DNA of 12,335 bases from Smittium mucronatum (taxonomy: Eukaryota > Kickxellomycota > Harpellomycetes > Harpellales > Legeriomycetaceae), in NCBI GenBank assembly GCA_001953115.1, contig LSSL01002007.1, positions 1 through 12,335 of the forward strand, read 5' to 3'. The notes beneath the pieces are model-generated. The model ran no database searches. It saw only the letters and a list, made by a program, of their open reading frames with translations, and was not told the origin of the DNA. A program made the translations under genes and the position numbers. Numbering within the stretch: position 1 is the first letter of the stretch; the number at the start of each line of letters is the position of its first letter. Shown in pieces: positions 8,300 through 12,335 of this stretch.

Positions 8300-8526
8300 T
8301 ATTAATTTTTTTAGTTAAACCTTTGTGTGTAAGCCCAATTATATTTAAGATAAATAATTAATTTGATAAAAAATAGCTTGGCTGTTTTTTTGACAAATGA
8401 AAATTTTATTTATTAGAAACGTGATTGAGCGTATTAATTCATAGTTTTATAAAATTATATTTGATTTTTTTTCACATGATTAAGAAATAATTTTAACTAC
8501 TATCGTTGATTCGAAAGTTTATTTTT

Positions 8527-8549
8527 ATGAAAAAAGATGATTTTTTCAT
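8527..8549. repeat. Inverted repeat with nine-base arms
   Basis: ATGAAAAAA (8527-8535) and TTTTTTCAT (8541-8549) are perfectly complementary around GATGA. A competing shorter stem, GATGA (8536-8540) with TCATC (8546-8550), shares the sequence. The stem is A/T-dominated, and no function is evident. Confidence 0.5.
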
Positions 8550-8616
8550 CCTTACCTAAAAAACTAATACAATTATTTTTTTAATAATACCCACACAATC
8601 CCCCCTTTTTATAACT

Positions 8617-8642
8617 TTATATTAATTTAAATATTAATATAA
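8617..8642. repeat. AT-only inverted repeat with ten-base arms
   Basis: TTATATTAAT (8617-8626) and ATTAATATAA (8633-8642) are perfectly complementary around TTAAAT. It is the longest perfect short-loop palindrome I found here, but it contains only A and T, which limits its significance. Confidence 0.55.
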
Positions 8643-8672
8643 TAATAACTATTTATCTATATAGTGAAATTG

Positions 8673-8689
8673 AAAAAAAAAATTTTTTT
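8673..8689. repeat. A10T7 homopolymer junction
   Basis: Ten A (8673-8682) are followed by seven T (8683-8689). It has nearly the same size and order as the tracts at 655-672 and 2235-2251. Confidence 0.75.
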
Positions 8690-9926
8690 GAGCTTTTTAT
8701 ATTAGCACATTTACTCATTATGTTTTTAAATTACCACTCGACAGTCTAAAAAATAAAAATTGTGATTATGTTTATTTTTTATAATATTGATAACCTTCTC
8801 GGAAATAAATACTAGCTTTATTTCGAAAAATATTGAAAAGCGGTTTTTAAACGATCTTATAGTTCGGAGAAAGCGTTATTAAAATTGAAAGTTATATAAT
8901 GGGTGTTTTTTTATAAATATACACAATTAATGATAAAGACCACCAATTAAAATTCACCCACCCCCTAAAAATCCTAAAAGCACATCCCATTCACTTAAAA
9001 TAAATCGATTATTCGAAAAGATATTTTTTCGAAACATAATTCTCTTATTTTTCAATGTGATTACTTATATAGAAATACACCATTTGCTATTTAATACAAA
9101 ATCCACTAATATTTACCTTGACTTATTAATTAATAACTCTTAATTTGGTTAATAACTTGTATATTATTTAAAATATGTTTGAATTAATTAATATCTTCAG
9201 AAACTAATTAATAAAATGACTTGGGTATTATAATTTGTTTAATAAATAAGTCATAGTAATTAAATTTCCGCCAATTTTCACTATTAAAAGCCATTTGTTA
9301 AAATCATTTGAAAATATCCAATAACAAATGCTTTATTCGACATAATAAATTATCATGCTAATATTCAGCCATAATTTTGCAAAAATTTACATTCTATTAA
9401 AAATGAATAATTGCTTTTTATGTCTTTCTGACACAGAGTTTTCTTTATTCTATATGAAATTTTTATCCATTTATATTCATTTAAAATCAAAAAAATCTGA
9501 ATTAGAAGAACCAGGTTTGAATAAAATGCTTTAATTGATTGAAAAATGAATATTTTTTTGTGAATATGCACTAAAAGTGTTAATTAAGAATTGTGGCTTT
9601 CTTTGAAATTAAATTAAACCAATACAACACTATATTCCTTGGATGAAAAATATCATACGGAAAACCTTTTAAATTTTTCCATAGATGATTCAATAAGGGA
9701 TCTAAGAAAATATTTATATATAAAAATTCGGAGGAGCTTCAATTAGACATTTTTTCAGCTACATTTTTAGTTTTTTATGAATAAGGAACAGAAATGGCAT
9801 CAATTTTCTGGATAAAGTGGGATTTAAATTCCACACTAAGACAAGTTCTAGTTCATTAAAGTTCAAATATATAGTAATGATATCACCAATAATATTTCTT
9901 TTACTCTTTTTTACCACGGGAAGCAT

Positions 9927-9945
9927 AGAATTATAATATAATTCT
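9927..9945. repeat. Inverted repeat with eight-base arms
   Basis: AGAATTAT (9927-9934) and ATAATTCT (9938-9945) are perfectly complementary around AAT. Each arm contains one G or C. The neighbouring sequence TGTTTGGTTTGTTTGG (9945-9960) is a small imperfect GTTTG repeat. No role is apparent. Confidence 0.45.
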
Positions 9946-10139
9946 GTTTGGTTTGTTTGGATGAAATTTTAAATGCGCTTTTATTTAATTAATCTGTTAT
10001 GGATTAAAATATTATTGGTTTCATTAAGATATTTATAATCGCAATAATAAATTGATGAGTCATTTCGAAATAAATTGAATTTCTTTTTTTCTAAAATTTG
10101 TATTCAGATTTTCTGGAGTTAACAATTTTTTTTCCCTAT

Positions 10140-10155
10140 AAATTTGGAAATTTGG
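10140..10155. repeat. Tandem duplication of an 8-base unit
   Basis: AAATTTGG occurs twice in direct succession (10140-10147 and 10148-10155) and is followed by GGCC. It is probably a small slippage duplication. Confidence 0.5.
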
Positions 10156-11040
10156 GGCCATATATTCTAGAAATTGGAATTAGATAATTAATATTACATA
10201 ATTTAATACATATTCTGAATTTTTTTTTGTAAGTTACTAAGATATACAAGAGCTTTTATGTTTTAATTGGAAGCTTTAATCATTATAGGTGCATAATTAC
10301 CATAATATTCCTAGTTATATTTATATATCTCTAATAATTTTAAAAATATAAAATAAAGATTGAGATTGGAATAAATAGTTTCATTATATTTTTCTCAATC
10401 GAAAACAAGATAATAAAATCAACCAATAAAAAATCATTTTTATTATGAATATTTTTTATATTTAAATTGGTTTTTTTGAATTATTAAAAGAGATAAGGAT
10501 GGTTGTATTATTTTTTCAACTATGATGATATAGTTAATAATGTGTTTTTTTCGATAAAACTTTTAATTTATTAACAAAAATATCATCCTGTACAATTTTT
10601 TATTAAATTATTACCATTAATTTACATGCTTCTTTCTAATTGATCTAACCATCTAAGTATTAAGTTTATCTCTTTTATTAGACAAAATGTTTTATTAACT
10701 CAAATTTTCTTGCTTTTGATCCAATATTAAACTCTATGGCTCTATCAGTTATATTTCATATTATCAGATATCCATTTTTATTGTGTAAAAAAGCAGTTTG
10801 GTTTGAAAACTTTATTTTTTGGAATATTTATTAATATTTTCCCACATTTTTAATCCCAATTTTTAAATCTGGATAATAAACGCAGAGAATCGGTTTAGTA
10901 AAACTTAATTTTTATAATTTATCCTTAAGATTTTTTTATAAATTAATATAGAGCTAAATATTTTTCGACTTTTCGAAATGATTTATTAAATAACATATTA
11001 TTTACAAAATATTGGGAATTTATTAAAGTAAGATGTTTCC

Positions 11041-11066
11041 ATGAGCAAAAAAACTAAGGTAAGTTT
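11041..11066 (+). promoter_or_regulatory. Candidate 5' splice site after a short ATG-initiated segment
   Basis: ATG at 11041 opens M-S-K-K-T-K, after which AAG|GTAAGT (boundary between 11058 and 11059) matches the eukaryotic donor consensus at all nine positions. This could be a tiny first coding exon with its intron beginning at 11059, or a chance match. The frame itself continues to 11325 (94 codons) only as Ile/Leu/Phe-rich sequence ending in an isoleucine run made by the microsatellite at 11299-11321; that continuation looks like intron read through, not protein. A second ATG eight bases upstream (11033) closes at once. Confidence 0.25.
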
Positions 11067-11298
11067 GACACTTTTAACCAAACACACTTACGTACACAAA
11101 TTTTATTTTTTCGATATAAATAAAAAAGCAGCATTTCTAAAAAAAATTAATCTTTTTTTTATATCAAATACTCTAGCATGTTTCAAGCTCTTAGATTTAC
11201 ATAAATACCACCGAATCTATATAAATATATTTTTGAATTTATTTCTTTCTCTAATAGAATTAAATAATCACTTTCTAATCAAGCTAAAATACAGAAAT

Positions 11299-11321
11299 AT
11301 AATAATAATAATAATAATAAT
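11299..11321. repeat. ATA/AAT trinucleotide microsatellite
   Basis: A perfect three-base repeat of 23 bases (nearly eight units), typical of eukaryotic simple-sequence repeats. It produces the run of Ile codons at the end of the long plus-strand frame that starts at 11041. Confidence 0.9.
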
Positions 11322-11658
11322 TTAATTCGAAATATATTTTATATATAAATCTAATCATAATTTTTTCCTATATATATAAATTTTTATTATAAAATATACA
11401 AAACTTCAAAATAATGTACAAAATATGCTATTCTTATTGCGAAGTATATGCTTTTGGTAGTAATAATTAAATAGAGAAAATTTATTGTGAAAAAAAATAT
11501 TCATAATTTTTGTAAGCGGGATGTCAAAAAATTATAGCAAAACATTTATAACCTTAAATTGTCAAATAAACCACAAAAATACATAAAAAATTAAATATTA
11601 GTACCTTTTTAGATCGTTTAAAGGGTTTAGCAGATTCATTTGTGGGCTAAAAGCCTAC

Positions 11659-11675
11659 TTTTTTTTAAAAAAAAA
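11659..11675. repeat. T8A9 homopolymer junction
   Basis: Eight T (11659-11666) are followed by nine A (11667-11675), the reverse order of the other three junctions. T-then-A junctions contain a flexible TA step in the middle, unlike the stiff A-then-T order (known of such tracts). Confidence 0.75.
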
Positions 11676-11876
11676 TCCATGATTTGGTAATTGATGTGAA
11701 TCAGATACCACTTTTTATTTGTTATAGAGTCATTTATGGTTTTATATTACTCAATAATAAATAGTTTAAAAAGACAGAAACCCAATTAAATTATCAACAA
11801 TTATTATCACAAAAGCTACACTAATAATTTTTAAGCGAAAGAAAAATGTTGGAAAATGTGAATGATTGCAGAATGT

Positions 11877-11886
11877 GAGGTAAGTG
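11877..11886 (+). promoter_or_regulatory. Second candidate 5' splice site
   Basis: GAG|GTAAGT, with the boundary near 11879-11880, matches the donor consensus at eight of nine positions. Upstream, ATG at about 11846 opens a short frame (M-L-E-N-V-N-D-C-R-M) that closes with a TGA overlapping the donor. A coding exon ending exactly here is therefore not supported in that frame. The sequence GATTGCAG about eight bases before it could be an acceptor, which would make an implausibly small exon. Confidence 0.18.
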
Positions 11887-12335
11887 AAATGAAATCATAA
11901 TAGATATTTTTTCTTTTTTATAATTAGAATTAAATATAACCATTAATATACCTGGATTTAAAAAAAATTAGCTGCAATGAAACTAACCTCATATTCATTT
12001 TGCACCAAAAAGATGTGAGTTTAATTGGATTCATTTTTATTTGGATTAAAATTACCTTATTTTTTATTTATGCAAAAAGAAAAAAAAATTAAAGAAATTT
12101 TTTTGTTAAAGACCTGGGGTATCGAAAATACAAAGAAAAACCCTCTTAAATGACATATAAAAGATATTAAATTCACAAATTCCTTTTTTTCCAAGTTAAT
12201 TAAAATAGTGATTATTAAGATCTTACCCCGAAATAATAATAATTTGGTACTCGAAATTACATCTAAATACATTTATATCTATTACTCATCGAAAATACTT
12301 GCTATTTTTAATTTTTTCTTAAATATAAAAGCTTT

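Larger units (their letters stand above)
5527..11030. other. Long gene-free AT-rich stretch
   Basis: About 5.5 kb of strongly AT-rich DNA. The longest frames (6071-6304 plus, 77 codons; 9365-9571 minus, 68 codons) have the Ile/Lys/Phe/Asn composition of random AT-rich sequence and match nothing I know. The rest is short palindromes, A/T tracts and TA runs, listed separately where clean. I see no RNA gene and no recognisable mobile element. The stretch is best read as intergenic or intronic. Confidence 0.55.
11326..12335. other. Gene-free AT-rich stretch to the right edge
   Basis: No convincing gene is seen. The longest frame (12057-12272, minus, 71 codons) is Ile/Phe/Leu/Lys-rich and unrecognised. 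The segment contains the donor-like site at 11880 and the T8A9 tract at 11659-11675, listed separately, and a TATATATATA run at 11369-11378. The rest is ordinary AT-rich sequence. Confidence 0.5.

Noticed and set aside
9119..9253. Nine-base inverted repeat (TGACTTATT / AATAAGTCA) spanning 135 bases, a possible miniature transposon
   Set aside because: The arms are short and mostly A/T, no flanking target-site duplication is present, and pairs like this arise easily by chance.
9365..9571. 68-codon minus-strand open frame
   Set aside because: It is Ile/Leu/Phe/Lys-rich with no recognisable motif, and its length is within chance expectation.
11067..11325. Continuation of the 94-codon frame that starts at 11041
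   Set aside because: It passes a consensus splice donor, has AT-driven composition and ends in an isoleucine run produced by a microsatellite. It reads as non-coding.
12057..12272. 71-codon minus-strand open frame
   Set aside because: Hydrophobic AT-driven composition and no family resemblance; chance length.
1..12335. CRISPR arrays, phage or bacterial defence systems, operons
   Set aside because: There are no regularly spaced direct repeats, no adjacent gene-length frames and no ribosome-binding-site/start patterns. The sequence does not look prokaryotic.

Overview
This window reads as AT-rich, essentially gene-free eukaryotic nuclear DNA: intergenic or intronic sequence. It has no reading frame above 94 codons on either strand, no bacterial-style gene packing, and no ribosomal or transfer RNA that I can recognise. 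It does have long homopolymer tracts, AT microsatellites, A-tract/T-tract junctions, and a few pyrimidine-tract/AG and GTAAGT-type splice-site look-alikes. An invertebrate or other AT-rich eukaryote with a large genome would fit, but nothing here fixes the taxon. At this base composition the few longer open frames are about as many as chance predicts, so no protein-coding gene is claimed with confidence.

Layout. Positions 1-2000 are visibly less AT-rich than the rest (roughly a third G+C by eye, against roughly a fifth later). They carry most of the sequence that looks as if it once coded: an open-ended minus frame at the left edge, overlapping frames on both strands at 549-929, a short frame at 1187-1288, a broken Merlin/IS1595-like transposase-like segment at 1468-1733, and a frame with zinc-finger-like Cys/His spacing at 1844-2014. 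A C12 tract (1909-1920) and a G12 tract (2252-2263) bracket 331 bases and are mutually complementary. Positions 2420-2880 hold two pyrimidine-tract/AG sites and two modest frames; the one at 2730-2877 is the cleanest candidate exon in the window.

Positions 2880-11000 are long AT-rich stretches holding short palindromes, TA runs, A/T junction tracts, a small C-rich patch near 3320, a G/C-bearing hairpin near 7600 and one more acceptor-like site near 5450. Positions 11000-12335 contain two strong 5' splice-site matches (11059 and 11880), an ATA/AAT microsatellite and a reversed T8A9 tract.

No operon, pathway or defined biological system can be assembled from this window. The most useful leads are the possible transposase relic, the paired C12/G12 tracts and the splice-site candidates. 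All are tentative and need homology search or transcript data.
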